Source: Sphingobium psychrophilum (GTDB lineage: Bacteria; Pseudomonadota; Alphaproteobacteria; Sphingomonadales; Sphingomonadaceae). From it: a stretch of DNA of 64,000 nt. The stretch lies in the NCBI RefSeq assembly GCF_012927105.1, contig NZ_JABBFV010000017.1:1-64000 (forward strand), read 5' to 3'. Positions 18,959-28,212 of the stretch are shown here, one piece after another (the first letter of the stretch is position 1; the number at the start of each line of letters is the position of its first letter). The notes under the pieces were generated by a model. The model was not told the origin of the DNA, made no database searches, and saw only the letters and a list, made by a program, of their open reading frames with translations. The translations under genes were made by a program, and so were the position numbers.

Positions 18959-19936
18959 TCAACCCGCCCGGCGTTGCTGGCCTGCCAACGTGAAGAAATG
19001 CGCCGGCACCCCAGCCTCCCGCACCATCCGCGCGAGGTTCGACTGTATTCCCGATCCCTCGCAGACGATCGCTTCGACCGGCTTCAACCGTAGCAGCGCC
19101 TCGTTGCGCGCGAACCCGGCCCGCTGTCCCAGCCGGTGATTGAGCGTGAAGGCGATGAGCTTCACCTTCCGGCTCGCGGCCCACGCAGCGGCGATCGCGT
19201 CGCAGCCCTTGGCCTGGGCCGTCGTCGCAAGAAGCATCGAGGGGACCCGTGCCTTGATCTGGTCGAGCCGCTCCCAGAGCTGGGCGTGATCCTCCCATTG
19301 CTGTCCCCCGGAGAATATGACAACCGGACCTTGCGGCGCCAGCGCTTCGTTGCGCCTGTTGCGGCGTGCGGCCAGGAAGTCGGTGGCGGCGATCACCGAA
19401 GCGGTGCGTTTGCTCGAGACCAGCGTGCCGCGTGGTGCCGACCAGGGCCGTCCGGTCTCGACCCGGAAGAGATCGGCGCCATGGTCGCGCATGCAGGCGA
19501 TAGCCTCGCGCGCCTCGTCGAGTCCGTGGCAGAGCGCCTGCGCCTCCTCCAGATTGGCCGTGGCAATCTCGCCGCCGTCGCTTTCGCGGATGAGCTGGCC
19601 CACCTGTCGCGCGGCCCTGTCGGCCTCGCCATCCAGCTGATCGGCGAGCCTGTGGAAGCTGTGCACCAAACCCCAGGCGAGCCGTTCGGACAGGGCTTCG
19701 AGCCGCGTGTCCCGCAGCAGATCGAACAGCGTCGTCACCATCAACTCGACCCCAAGTTGCATCGCCAGCGGGTCAGGCATGTCGGCTGTGATAGCCTCGT
19801 CGCTGCTCCCCAGCCGCACCGCGTCGGCGGTTTGGGCAAAGGCGGCGGCGAAGCGGTCTGATGCTTGCCTCGTCTCCTCGGCGAAGAACCCGGCGATATC
19901 GGCAAAGCGGGCGGCGGTGGTGGTATCGGTCGTCAT
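18959..19936 (-). CDS. DUF2493 domain (SLOG-like) protein, paralogue 1
   Basis: The 325-aa protein has a long helical N-terminal region and a C-terminal Rossmann-like DUF2493 domain (about residues 200-325). Its motifs are GPVVIFSGGQQWEDH, LLATTAQAKGCDAIAAAWA and EAIVCEGSGIQSNLARMVREAG. DUF2493 belongs to the SLOG nucleotide-binding superfamily; what it binds here is unknown. AGGAGG stands 6 nt before the ATG at 19936. A second copy of the same architecture lies at 20831-21826. Such genes are common on sphingomonad islands and plasmids. Confidence 0.75.
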   Translation of the reverse strand: MTTDTTTAARFADIAGFFAEETRQASDRFAAAFAQTADAVRLGSSDEAITADMPDPLAMQLGVELMVTTLFDLLRDTRLEALSERLAWGLVHSFHRLADQLDGEADRAARQVGQLIRESDGGEIATANLEEAQALCHGLDEAREAIACMRDHGADLFRVETGRPWSAPRGTLVSSKRTASVIAATDFLAARRNRRNEALAPQGPVVIFSGGQQWEDHAQLWERLDQIKARVPSMLLATTAQAKGCDAIAAAWAASRKVKLIAFTLNHRLGQRAGFARNEALLRLKPVEAIVCEGSGIQSNLARMVREAGVPAHFFTLAGQQRRAG

Positions 19937-20276
19937 GAAAACCTCCTTTTTCTGAAGAGGTTTGTCCCCCTGCACGGGCTCCGAGCGGCGGGGTCAAGGA
20001 CCGCGAAGCGGCCGCTCCGCGGCGGTGGGGGCAACGATTTTCTCTGGCGGCCGCGGAGCAAGGAAGGAAACGCCGACGTCCGCTCCGCCAGGGAAAATGG
20101 TGGGGCCCCGCCGTCCTTGAGGCCGACGCGGTCCCGTGCCACAATCGGACGTCTTGAGAGAGAGGAAGAGCTACCCTGCGGGGGGCTCGATGCCCCCCGC
20201 AGGGTAATGTGGAGGGCACCGCGCTCGCCCCCGGGCACCTCTGGTCTTCTCCTGTCGTCCCAGAGAATGGCCGAGC
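19937..20276. other. Intergenic region with GC-rich repeats
   Basis: No gene is supported in these 340 bp. The stretch is rich in short GC palindromes and contains a perfect hairpin at 20172-20206. It separates the leftward DUF2493 gene from leftward DUF5983/DUF6117 genes and so should hold a terminator and a new promoter. Confidence 0.5.
20172..20206. terminator. Perfect 15-bp hairpin downstream of the DUF5983 gene
   Basis: Arms TACCCTGCGGGGGGC and its exact complement flank a TCGAT loop. It is located 70 bp beyond the stop of the leftward DUF5983 gene. No U tract follows on either strand, so it may be an RNA-stabilising hairpin or a protein-binding palindrome rather than a classical terminator. 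Confidence 0.5.
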
Positions 20277-20627
20277 TTACCAGTTGAAGCTCTGCAACCC
20301 GTCCACCTCGTCAGCATCGCAGTCGAACAGGATGTAGGCACAGTCCAGCGACCGGGCGAACCGCTGAACCTCGGCAAGCTCTGGCGGTATGCGCGCAGCA
20401 TCATCGCCCTCGACCACAAAGGTCGAGACGAACCATCCATACCAGGTGGCGGCCACCGTGAGGGGCTGGAGTTCGACCGGCAGACTGGCCCAGTTCGCCA
20501 GAAGCTGCGAGGTTGCAAGGCTCACATGAGCGGTGCTGACGACAAGATGCTTTCCAAATTCAAGCGGCGCTTTGCGCGGGTCTGGAGGCCTGCTTGGGGG
20601 CGGCTCAGGCGGGCGGTACATAGGCAT
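20277..20627 (-). CDS. DUF5983 family protein
   Basis: This 116-aa protein has LVVSTAHVSLATSQLL near residue 28, WYGWFVSTF in the middle and an acidic C-terminal half with RSLDCAYILFDCDADEVDGL. That pattern fits DUF5983, a family of unknown function on mobile islands. It overlaps the DUF6117 gene upstream by 23 nt and is probably translated from the same transcript. No catalytic site is evident. Confidence 0.7.
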   Translation of the reverse strand: MPMYRPPEPPPSRPPDPRKAPLEFGKHLVVSTAHVSLATSQLLANWASLPVELQPLTVAATWYGWFVSTFVVEGDDAARIPPELAEVQRFARSLDCAYILFDCDADEVDGLQSFNW

Positions 20628-20820
20628 TGTAGGGATTGCCGTCGTGAAGATGCCCGAAGGGCGTCATCACATAATCCCTCTCCTCTCGTCCGACCGCACA
20701 GATCACATAGCGCGGGACACCTGTTGCAGCGTCCCTGCATTCGAGCAGCGCCAGATCGCCATGCTCCGCCGCGCGGAGCAGGGTCTCGAAATTGCGCCTA
20801 TATCCTTCGGGAATAGCCAT
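20605..20820 (-). CDS. DUF6117 family small protein
   Basis: The 71-aa protein contains NFETLLRAAEHGDLALLECRDAATG and FGHLHDGNPYNAY, the conserved features of a small island-associated family of unknown function. It starts with ATG at 20820, 10 bp past the DUF2493 stop, and overlaps DUF5983. The order DUF2493, DUF6117, DUF5983 suggests one operon. Confidence 0.7.
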   Translation of the reverse strand: MAIPEGYRRNFETLLRAAEHGDLALLECRDAATGVPRYVICAVGREERDYVMTPFGHLHDGNPYNAYVPPA

Positions 20821-20830
20821 ATCCGCCTCC

Positions 20831-21826
20831 TTATGCCGCGTTGCGCCGGCGCAGCTTTATGTCGGGTGCCTGGCCCTCGCGCCTGAAGGCGTGGATCGGG
20901 ACGCCCGCCTCGCGCAGGAGCTGGTAGAGATTGGCCTGAAGCCCCGATCCCTCGCACAGGAGCGCCTCGACGGGCGCGAGATCGACCAGCTTGCGGTTGC
21001 GCGCAAAGGCGACCTTGGAACCAGTGCCGTAGAGCCCGTAGGTCACTAGCGGAACCCGCTTTTCGGGCCGCGCTGCCCAGGCCGCGGCGATCGCGTCAGC
21101 TCCCTTGCGCTGCCCTGTCGTGACGAGCGTCATGTTCGGCACGCGCGCGTGGATTGCATCGAGCCTGTCCCAGATCTGCTGGAAATCATGCCAGAGCGCG
21201 GGTCCTGAAAAGACCACGATGGGGCCCTGGGGCATGTGCCGTTCACGGGCCGCAAGCTGCCGGGCGCGCAGGAAATCGAGCGCGTCGATCTGGCTTGCGC
21301 CGCGCGCCGTGGGCTTGCTGCCACGGGACGGTGACCAGGGCCAGCCCGAGAGCGCGCGATAGGTTTCCGCAGCGAAATCGCGCATCGTCTCGACTGCGGC
21401 GCGCTGCTCGGCCACGGTCTGGCACAGCAGCTGCTTTTCCTCGAGCTCGCGCGCATAGACCTCGCTTGGATCATAGGAACGGGCAAGGTCGCCCAGTTCC
21501 CGCGCAAGGCCGTCTTCGCGCCGCTCGAGCTTGCTGGCAACAAAGTGGAAGGAGTTGACGAACCCCCAGGCGATCTCGGGCGCGAGCGCTTCGAGCCGGG
21601 TGTCGCCAAGAAGATCAAACAGACAGGCAATGACGCCCCCGCAATCGGCCTGGACCGCGAGCGGTTCGGGCATGTCGAGTTCGGCGGGCGCTTCGCCCGG
21701 CCCGGAGACGGTGAGGCCAAGCGGCTCTCCGAACACGGCCTGGAACTCGGGGCTGGCGGTCATCTCTGAATATAGCTGGCTCAAGTCAGCGAAGCGGTGC
21801 ACGCTCTGCGCTGCGATACTGGTCAT
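20831..21826 (-). CDS. DUF2493 domain (SLOG-like) protein, paralogue 2
   Basis: The 331-aa protein has the same layout as the protein at 18959-19936: a helical N-terminal region (DLLGDTRLEALAPEIAWGFVNSFHFVA matches its counterpart closely) and a C-terminal DUF2493 domain. The domain motifs are GPIVVFSGPALWHDF, LVTTGQRKGADAIAAAWA and EALLCEGSGLQANLYQLLREAG. Duplication followed by divergence within the element is likely, and the two may form a hetero-oligomer. It is followed 10 bp on by DUF6117. The ligand is unknown. Confidence 0.75.
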   Translation of the reverse strand: MTSIAAQSVHRFADLSQLYSEMTASPEFQAVFGEPLGLTVSGPGEAPAELDMPEPLAVQADCGGVIACLFDLLGDTRLEALAPEIAWGFVNSFHFVASKLERREDGLARELGDLARSYDPSEVYARELEEKQLLCQTVAEQRAAVETMRDFAAETYRALSGWPWSPSRGSKPTARGASQIDALDFLRARQLAARERHMPQGPIVVFSGPALWHDFQQIWDRLDAIHARVPNMTLVTTGQRKGADAIAAAWAARPEKRVPLVTYGLYGTGSKVAFARNRKLVDLAPVEALLCEGSGLQANLYQLLREAGVPIHAFRREGQAPDIKLRRRNAA

Positions 21827-21892
21827 GACGATGCTCCATGGGCATGAGAAGAAAGGCCCCGGGGAGGGCTGGGCCTCCCCGGGGACACGCCA

Positions 21893-22363
21893 TCAGGCGA
21901 ACGGGATTTCCTGATCGAGGGAGGTGCCCGCCTCCATCAGGCCGCCGTCATCGCCCGCGGTGCTGCCGCCAAAGCCGCCCTCGCCCCGCGGCGCATAGTC
22001 ACGGCCGCTGTCCGCGCTCCGGCTCGGACCGAAGGCATCGCGCGGCTGCTTGCGCCGCCAGGCGACGCGATAGCCTTCCTCCTCATTGCCAAAGAGCGCG
22101 ATCGGGAGCGGCTCACCCAGGCTCGGATCGTCGATCGATCCCTGGAGGAACAGTTCGCCGGTCGTGTTCTTGGCGACCGCCTCCCAGAGCGCGCCGATCT
22201 GCACCCAGCGGTTGCCGACATTGAGCGCTAGTATCTCGAAGACGGGCGCCATGGCGTGGGCGCTGTCGACCTTGCGGAGACCAAGCTTGGGGAGGTCGAT
22301 CGTACGCGTGGCGATCCAGCCGATGATGCGGCCGTTGACGATCTTGAATTCACCGATGTTCAT
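21893..22363 (-). CDS. DUF736 family protein
   Basis: The 156-aa protein starts MNIGEFKIVNGRIIGWIATRTIDLPKLGLR, characteristic of DUF736. It continues with VFEILALNVGNRWVQIGALWE and LPIALFGNEEEGYRVAWRR, then a Gly/Asp-rich low-complexity tail. DUF736 genes are island and plasmid markers of unknown function in alphaproteobacteria. I chose the ATG at 22363 because the longer frame upstream lacks conservation-like sequence. Confidence 0.75.
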   Translation of the reverse strand: MNIGEFKIVNGRIIGWIATRTIDLPKLGLRKVDSAHAMAPVFEILALNVGNRWVQIGALWEAVAKNTTGELFLQGSIDDPSLGEPLPIALFGNEEEGYRVAWRRKQPRDAFGPSRSADSGRDYAPRGEGGFGGSTAGDDGGLMEAGTSLDQEIPFA

Positions 22364-22920
22364 AAGACTTTCCTTCGACACTATGTCGCTCGGCCAATCC
22401 GAAACGACACCCGCCAAAGGCCCCCTCCACTCTCCTGCGCTCAGCCCGTTCCAGACACGCTGCCGCATCGACAGGACGGTCTTGGCCTCCAGTAAATACC
22501 GCCGGTCACAAGCTATTTTGCAGGCAGTTCGAGCGGCCATGAACGCGATACAGTCAGGACGATCGCCGCCCACGCGCGCCAGCGCCGGCGCGCAGCGCAC
22601 GGGAGGCCGACCTCGATGCAAGCGCCGACGCACCCAAAGCCGTTCGCACGCCCGCGCTGACTCATCTCTCCTTTCTCGCCCGCGCCCTGCCTTTCCGGCA
22701 GCGGATCGCAACCCGGCAGGGCCGAGATCCGGCGAAGCCGGAGCTCGGTCGGAGCGCAGCGGAGATAAGAGCCGCGGTGCCCGCGCAGCGGGCAGCCGCC
22801 ACCCATTGCCCTTCTCCCACGCCAGCACATGGCCTGTTCGCCACGCCCTTTCCGCATTGCTGAGGCATGCGACGGCAATCCGCGCTTCCAGATCAAAGCG
22901 CGAACATATAGGCTCGGCCG
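22364..22920. other. Divergent intergenic region before the giant nuclease-TPR gene
   Basis: This gap of about 557 bp shows no supportable gene. It holds an imperfect GC hairpin around 22720-22746 (arms CCGAGATCCGGC and GCCGGAGCTCGG around GAA). Promoters for the leftward DUF736 gene and the rightward large gene must lie here. The reading frames visible on the minus strand are continuations of shadows of the large gene. Confidence 0.5.
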
Positions 22921-25900
22921 ATGTCCGTCATATCGCGAGAATTGCCAGGGCCTAAAAACTGGCAGGATTTTGAGAATCTGGCCTTCGACGTCTATCGAAG
23001 ATTGTGGAAGACCAACGATGCCGAGTTGCATGGGCGCCAGGGGCAGCCGCAGGCAGGCGTCGATGTCTATGGCACCGACAGGGTCGAGCAGAAATATACC
23101 GGTGTCCAGTGCAAGGGGAAGGATGGCGACCTGCGCGCGGCGGTCACGGCAACCGAGCTGCGGGACGAGGTTGCAAAGGCGCGGACGTTCCAGCCGCCGC
23201 TCGACGTCTTCATCCTGGCGACCACCGCGCCCAATGACCAGGCGATCCAGGGAATCGCGCGTGAGATTAGCCAAGCTCATGCCAGACTTGGCCTGTTCGA
23301 GGTCAGGGTCACGGGCTGGACGACGCTGCGCAGCTTTGTCGCCGACGATCAGGAAGTGCTGCTCAAATATTATCGGGATCTCGCGCCCGTCGACGTGATC
23401 GGCCAGATCGCCGCTGGTGCCGAGCAGAATGCCGCGGGCTTCGCACAAATGGACATGCTGATACGCAGGGCTACGCGGATGCTCACGCAATCCCGGGAAG
23501 CGACCAGCCCTGACGATCCCCTCGCCGCGCAGGTCATGGAGATCGGCAAGCTCATCAGCGACGGATCGCCGCGTGCCGCCATCCGGGCGCTTGAGCGGAT
23601 ACAGGCAGACCATGACGCAACCGCCAGTCCGCTCGCGCGCTATCGCCTCCTCGCAAGCCTCGGAAACGCCCATTATGCGCTGGGCGAGGAAGACCATGCG
23701 ATCGCACTGTTCCATGCAGCCTTCGAGGCGCATCCGGATTTCTCCAACGCCAGGGCAACCAGGGCGATGGCGCTTCTCCTGGAGGGCAAGCGCGAGGAGG
23801 CCGAGCCGATCGCCAGCGCCGTTTTCGAGGACGACCGGACGTCGGTCCGCAATGCAGGCATCTGGATCGACACGATGCCGCTCGATCGGCCCATAGCGCA
23901 GATCGAAACCGCGCTCCCACCCGCGCTTGTCGACACGCTCGACATCCAGCTTCGTCTGGCGCTGCGGTCGGGTGAAATTGGCGATGCCGATCGCCACCTT
24001 GCCCATGCGCGGGCGGCTCTTGCAATCGCGCCGGAGGACTGGCGCGCCCTGGCGACGCTGGGAGAAGCGCTGGTCCAGCCGCTCTCCGCGCTCGACGGGC
24101 TGGGGATCACCCATGATGTGCCTGCCCATCTCCACGCAGACGTGGAACGCGCGATCGGGCTCCTCAAGACAGCATGGAGGAAGCTTCTAGACCAGGATTC
24201 CAGCTTTCAGGGGCGGCATATTTCGGCGAACCTTATCAGCCTGCTCGGCATCGTCGGGCGCGAGGCGGAGGCCGATCAGATTCTCGATGAAGCGCTTGGC
24301 GCTTTTCCCCATTATGAGCCGCTCGCTATATTCGCGGCTCGCCGATCTGCAGCCAATGACGACTGGCGCGCAGTCGCGGCCACGCTCGATGCGCTGCCGC
24401 AGGACGCGCTGACCTTCGACGCTTTCTTGTTGAGGACCCACGCCGCGCTTCAGTTGAAGGATGGCGCCGGCGCGGTCCTCTGGGCCGGGCGGATGCAGTC
24501 GGCCGATGTCGGGCAGCCCGCGATGGCCGAACGGGCCGAGCTCGTCGAGGCGATGCAGGTCCATGCCGCTATGCTGGGCAGCGCCGATGCCGCGGCGCTC
24601 ATTACCGACGCCATTGCGAAACGACCAGGATCGATCGTCGTGCGATCCGTGCTGTACGATGCCCTTGAGGCGGAGGATCCCCTGCGCGCAAAGCTGGCAA
24701 GCGAAATCAGCAGTCTTGCGCAGGGTGACCTGAGCCTGCGCGAGCGCATGCACGCGGCCGAGACCCTTTATGCGCAGGGCCATTATGGCATGGCCGCGGA
24801 TCTTTATGCGGCCGTGCACGGAGGGCAGGATAATTACGCGCTGCGACGCCGGCTCCAGGCGCTCAACCTTGCGGACCGGCGGGCAAGAGGCACGCAGGCT
24901 GTTCGAAACGCTCCCACCTGCGCAACGCGCCTCGGATGGCTATCTTCCTGTCGGCGTCGCCATTTACGAAAGCGCCGGGCTGTTGAAACCGGCGCTCAAG
25001 CTGTTGGAGAGCGCGCTCCAGCAGCATGACGTGCTGCGCAACAGGCTCATCTGGATCCAGCTTCTCGTTCGCCTCGGCCGCTCCGACGAGATGCGCGATT
25101 GGCTGGACCGGGTATCTGAAGATATCGAGGGTACGCCGATCGAGCTCATCGCCCTCGCGCAGCTGGTCGACCGCTATCTGAGTAATGCAACCAAGGCGCT
25201 GTCGCTGGGCTATCGTGCCTTGCGAACCGGCTATGGGCATCCAAGGATCCACCTTGCTTACGCCCTGGGCCTGATCGTGGGCGGCCGCGCCAGCAGTGTG
25301 ACGATGGCGGCGCCCCAGCTGATCCAAGCCGGCGCGGGCGTCGTCCTGATCAATGACGCGACGGGTGAGGAACTGCACAGAATCATCGAGACGGGGCCGG
25401 CCCCGGCTGTGGAACGGGACGAGCTCTCCCCCGACGAGCCATTTGCAAAAAGGCTGCTGGGACTGCGAGTGGGCGACAGCATCGCGTTTACAAAGCTGGG
25501 AGTCGGACCGCAAAGCTATCGGGTGGCCGAGATCCAGACCCCCTCCCTGTTCGCCTTTCGCCGGACCATGCGGCAGTTTCCCACCCTCTTCCCCGACAAT
25601 CCTGCGTTCGGCTCGTTCACGATCGACGAGAGCAAGGGCGATGACCGGTTCGAGGAGATGTTCGCCATGGCCCGAAACCGGGCCGATAAGGGGCAGCAGC
25701 TCGAGACCCTTTATCGCGACGGCTTGATCCCGATCCCCATGTTCGCGCGGCTGAGCGGGGCGGATATTTTCGAAATTTGGGAGAATTTCAGGCAGAAGAA
25801 CGGCCTTGGTCTCAAAGTCGCGATGGGCGTGGAAGACGAGTTCGCGACCGGACGGGCGGGAGCACAGGCTGGCATCGCGGTGGTAGACCCACTGTGCGTC

Positions 25901-26869
25901 TATGCCTGGGCGCGCATGGGTCTTAGCGCGGTGATCGCCAAGCTCTCCAATCGCCTCGCCATCGTTCAGTCCACCATCGATTCGCTGCGGCAGCTGGTCG
26001 AGGAACGCGAAGGCCGTCGCGGCCGCAAAACGGGCACGTTCGGCTATGATGGCGAGCGATATTTCTTTATCGAGATGACGCCAGAGGCTGCTGCGCAGCA
26101 GCTCGCCGACGCCAGGTCCGCGCTCGATCTCGCCCAAAGCCTTCCGCTCGTGGCCGCCGAATCCGATCAGGCCCTGCCTGAGGGTGTCGCCGAACTGATT
26201 GCCGACCTCGACCCAGCCTATCATGACAGCCTGATCGCGGCCCTGGCGCCCAGACGCGCGCTCCTGACCGATGATCTGGGCTTGCGGGTCATCGCGCAGG
26301 CGGCCGGCGCACAGGTCTGCTGGACGCAGCCGCTGGCCCAGGTGGCGCTGAGTTTGCAGGCGATCACCCATCCAGAATATCGGCAGATCATAGGTGCCCT
26401 CTTCGATGCCAATCATGCCTTCGTCCAGTTCAACGCCGCCGATGTCATAGGTGAACTGCAGGACAGCGCGTGGACGGCCAATGACCGCCTGCGCGACTAT
26501 GCCCGCCTGCTGACGAGCGAGACGCTCGACCAGACCCATGCCGCGATGGTCATGGCCGAGCTGTTGCTCAATTCCAGCCAGATCGCCGGCATCGCCCGGG
26601 CTCTCATCTTCCCCAACCTGGTGTTCGAGGTCGCCGGCGAGCTTGGTCGCGCGGAACAGCTGCGCGCATTCATGGGCGCTGCCAGGGCCGCCGCCCAACA
26701 TATTCAGACCCGTGCATTCAACCGCAGGCTGTTGCCGCCGCGGCTCATGCAAACGACCCACCTCACGCCCATAGACGCTCTGGCGGTGATGTCGGCGCGA
26801 AGGGCAGAGAAATTTGTCACGCGATTTTGGGACGCGCTCGAGGCTGCAGGGCTGAAAACCGGCGATTAA
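22921..26869 (+). CDS. Giant nuclease-TPR-GreAB-C-PIN conflict-system protein, one frame break
   Basis: Joining two frames gives about 1315 aa. Residues 1-160 look like a PD-(D/E)XK nuclease, with D48 in GVDVYG and Q63-x-K65 in GVQCKGK. A long tetratricopeptide-type helical region follows (about 170-790), then a GreA/GreB C-terminal-like domain (VVLINDATGEEL to ELSPDEPFAKRLLGLRVGDSI, about 807-900). A PIN-like domain begins at VVDPLCVYAWARMGL, near 983. The break lies near 24880-24890; removing one G from a GGG run restores LADRRQEARRLFETLPP. The architecture fits predicted TPR-GreAB-C-PIN conflict systems. Function in defence is inference. Confidence 0.72.
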
Positions 26870-26883
26870 GCCAACCCCATTGC

Positions 26884-27135
26884 TCAGACCACAAGCGCCA
26901 TCAGCACTTCATGCATAGCTGGCGGCGAGACGCTCACCCGCACCGGCTGGAGGGGACAGGCGGTGCGGATCACATATTGCCTGTCGCCGCTGCTCTCGCG
27001 CAAACGGACCGCAACCGCATAGGCGTGAGGGAAGGAGGCGAGCCGGGCCCGGGCCGCATGCGCGAAGGGCGCACTATGCGCAGCGTTGCACAAGAGGTCC
27101 GGCGCGCCCTCGTCATTGGCAGCTTCCCGCCTCAT
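26884..27135 (-). CDS. Small island hypothetical protein, 83 aa
   Basis: I do not recognise the family. The protein starts MRREAANDEGAPDLLC and carries a beta-strand-like core (AYAVAVRLRESSGDRQYVIRTACPLQPVRVS). Its ATG overlaps the DUF2958 stop by ATGA, which is good support that it is translated. It converges with the giant nuclease-TPR gene, 14 bp apart. Confidence 0.55.
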   Translation of the reverse strand: MRREAANDEGAPDLLCNAAHSAPFAHAARARLASFPHAYAVAVRLRESSGDRQYVIRTACPLQPVRVSVSPPAMHEVLMALVV

Positions 27136-27479
27136 GTGCGGATCGCCCCGGCGATGATCGCCTGCGCGCAATAGTCGCTGAGCGGCTTGCGCGCGCAAAA
27201 ACTGGGGTCGCGCTCGACGCCCAGTCCAATATGTCCGCGCACTGCCAGCAGCTCGGAGAGGAGGACAGGCCCGAGTTCGGGATAGCCAAGGCCCAGATCG
27301 CAAAGCCCCCAAAGCATGAGATCTTGCCCGTCAGCCTCGGCCCAGGCGATGAGCCAGGTACATGCCGCGTCCGGCGTAAAGAACTTCACGACAGGACAGG
27401 GATCGAAATCCGGCTCGCGCACGAGCCGCGCGCCATTCTCCAGCAGCATTTGCGTAATTTCAGGGGTGACAAGTTCCAT
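27132..27479 (-). CDS. DUF2958 family protein
   Basis: This 115-aa protein begins MELVTPEITQMLLENGARL and contains PVVKFFTPDAACTWLIAW, LWGLCDLGLGYPELGPVLLSEL and GHIGLGVERDPSF, all typical of DUF2958. The function is unknown; the family is widespread on plasmids and islands with Toprim and helicase genes, as here. The start at 27479 is preceded by GGGAGC. It overlaps the downstream 83-aa gene. Confidence 0.8.
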   Translation of the reverse strand: MELVTPEITQMLLENGARLVREPDFDPCPVVKFFTPDAACTWLIAWAEADGQDLMLWGLCDLGLGYPELGPVLLSELLAVRGHIGLGVERDPSFCARKPLSDYCAQAIIAGAIRT

Positions 27480-27563
27480 GGACAAGCTCCCAGGCAACCG
27501 AAAGGCGCCATAGCCTGCGGCGCCCCACTATCGCCCCCTCCCCTTTACCAAGGTCGCGCCACC

Positions 27564-27815
27564 TCAGTCCGTGCAGAACCCGGCGCCGGACTGGCGTTCG
27601 GCAGCCGCCAGACGCCATTCGGCAAGCGCCGCATCGCCCCTTCTCCTGAAGGTCGGGCGCAGTTTGAACGGACGCGGGTCACAGACGATGCGCCAGCGTC
27701 GATCGGCATAGTTGCGCGACACGCAGCCGATAGCGCCGCCAGGATAGAGGATGCCGTGGACATATCAGCCGCCATGGCGCCAGCGCGAATAGGTAAATCT
27801 GGGCATCCCGCTCAT
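27564..27815 (-). pseudogene. Small conserved-looking protein with an in-frame TGA
   Basis: One minus-strand frame from ATG at 27815 to 27564 would encode 83 residues but has TGA at codon 17 (27765-27767). After the TGA it reads YVHGILYPGGAIGCVSRNYADRRWRIVCDPRPF, protein-like, with a good run of aromatic and Cys residues. I recall similar small island proteins in sphingomonads that carry Trp at the TGA position, so TGG to TGA is a plausible nonsense mutation. An overlapping alternative frame on the same strand looks compositionally poor. Confidence 0.4.
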
Positions 27816-28141
27816 CCTGCACAAGGCCCGCGAAGATCGCCGTCTTCCGCTACGCCCCGGGGCACCTGAAGCCGGCGCCGCAGGCGTCCCGCCTGGATCA
27901 TGATCGGGATCGTCATCCGGCTCGTGCGGCCCCCTTCCTCAACCTGCGCGACAAGGCGAAGGCCAGGAATGCGCTCATCATGATAGACGCTGTCGCGCGC
28001 CCGGGCCCGGCCTAGGCGCGCGGCCTCACAAGGGTCGGATGCCTCGATCCGGTAACGCTCCTGCGCGAAATTAATGCCGTCGGTCTCAAACCGGATCGAT
28101 ACGATATAGGCGCACGGATGCTGGTGCAGCTGATGGGTCAT
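27812..28141 (-). CDS. Island hypothetical protein, 109 aa
   Basis: I do not recognise the family. The sequence MTHQLHQHPCAYIVSIRFETDGINFAQERYRIEASDPCEAARLGRARARDSVYHDERIPGLRLVAQVEE looks like a small alpha/beta domain with a following basic tail. AGGAG lies 7-8 nt before the ATG at 28141, favouring it over the ATG two codons upstream. It lies in the leftward island operon, with DUF932 upstream. Confidence 0.6.
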   Translation of the reverse strand: MTHQLHQHPCAYIVSIRFETDGINFAQERYRIEASDPCEAARLGRARARDSVYHDERIPGLRLVAQVEEGGRTSRMTIPIMIQAGRLRRRLQVPRGVAEDGDLRGPCAG

Positions 28142-28212
28142 CGCCATTCTCCTGATGTTAGGGTTGTCTGAGATGCGCTGGCGCCCGGACACCGGGCTCG
28201 GGTACCGCTGTT

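Noticed and set aside
22513..24135. 540-codon minus-strand frame over the start of the giant gene
   Set aside because: It overlaps the nuclease and TPR regions antisense and has no convincing start or motif.
24863..26761. 632-codon minus-strand frame opposite the giant nuclease-TPR gene
   Set aside because: The plus strand carries recognisable GreAB-C and PIN-like domains there. The antisense product is low-complexity in Arg, Asp, Gln and His, with no domain.
27545..27775. 76-codon minus-strand frame overlapping the interrupted small protein
   Set aside because: It is Ala/Ser/Arg-rich without structure. The other frame on the same strand reads like a real protein despite its TGA.
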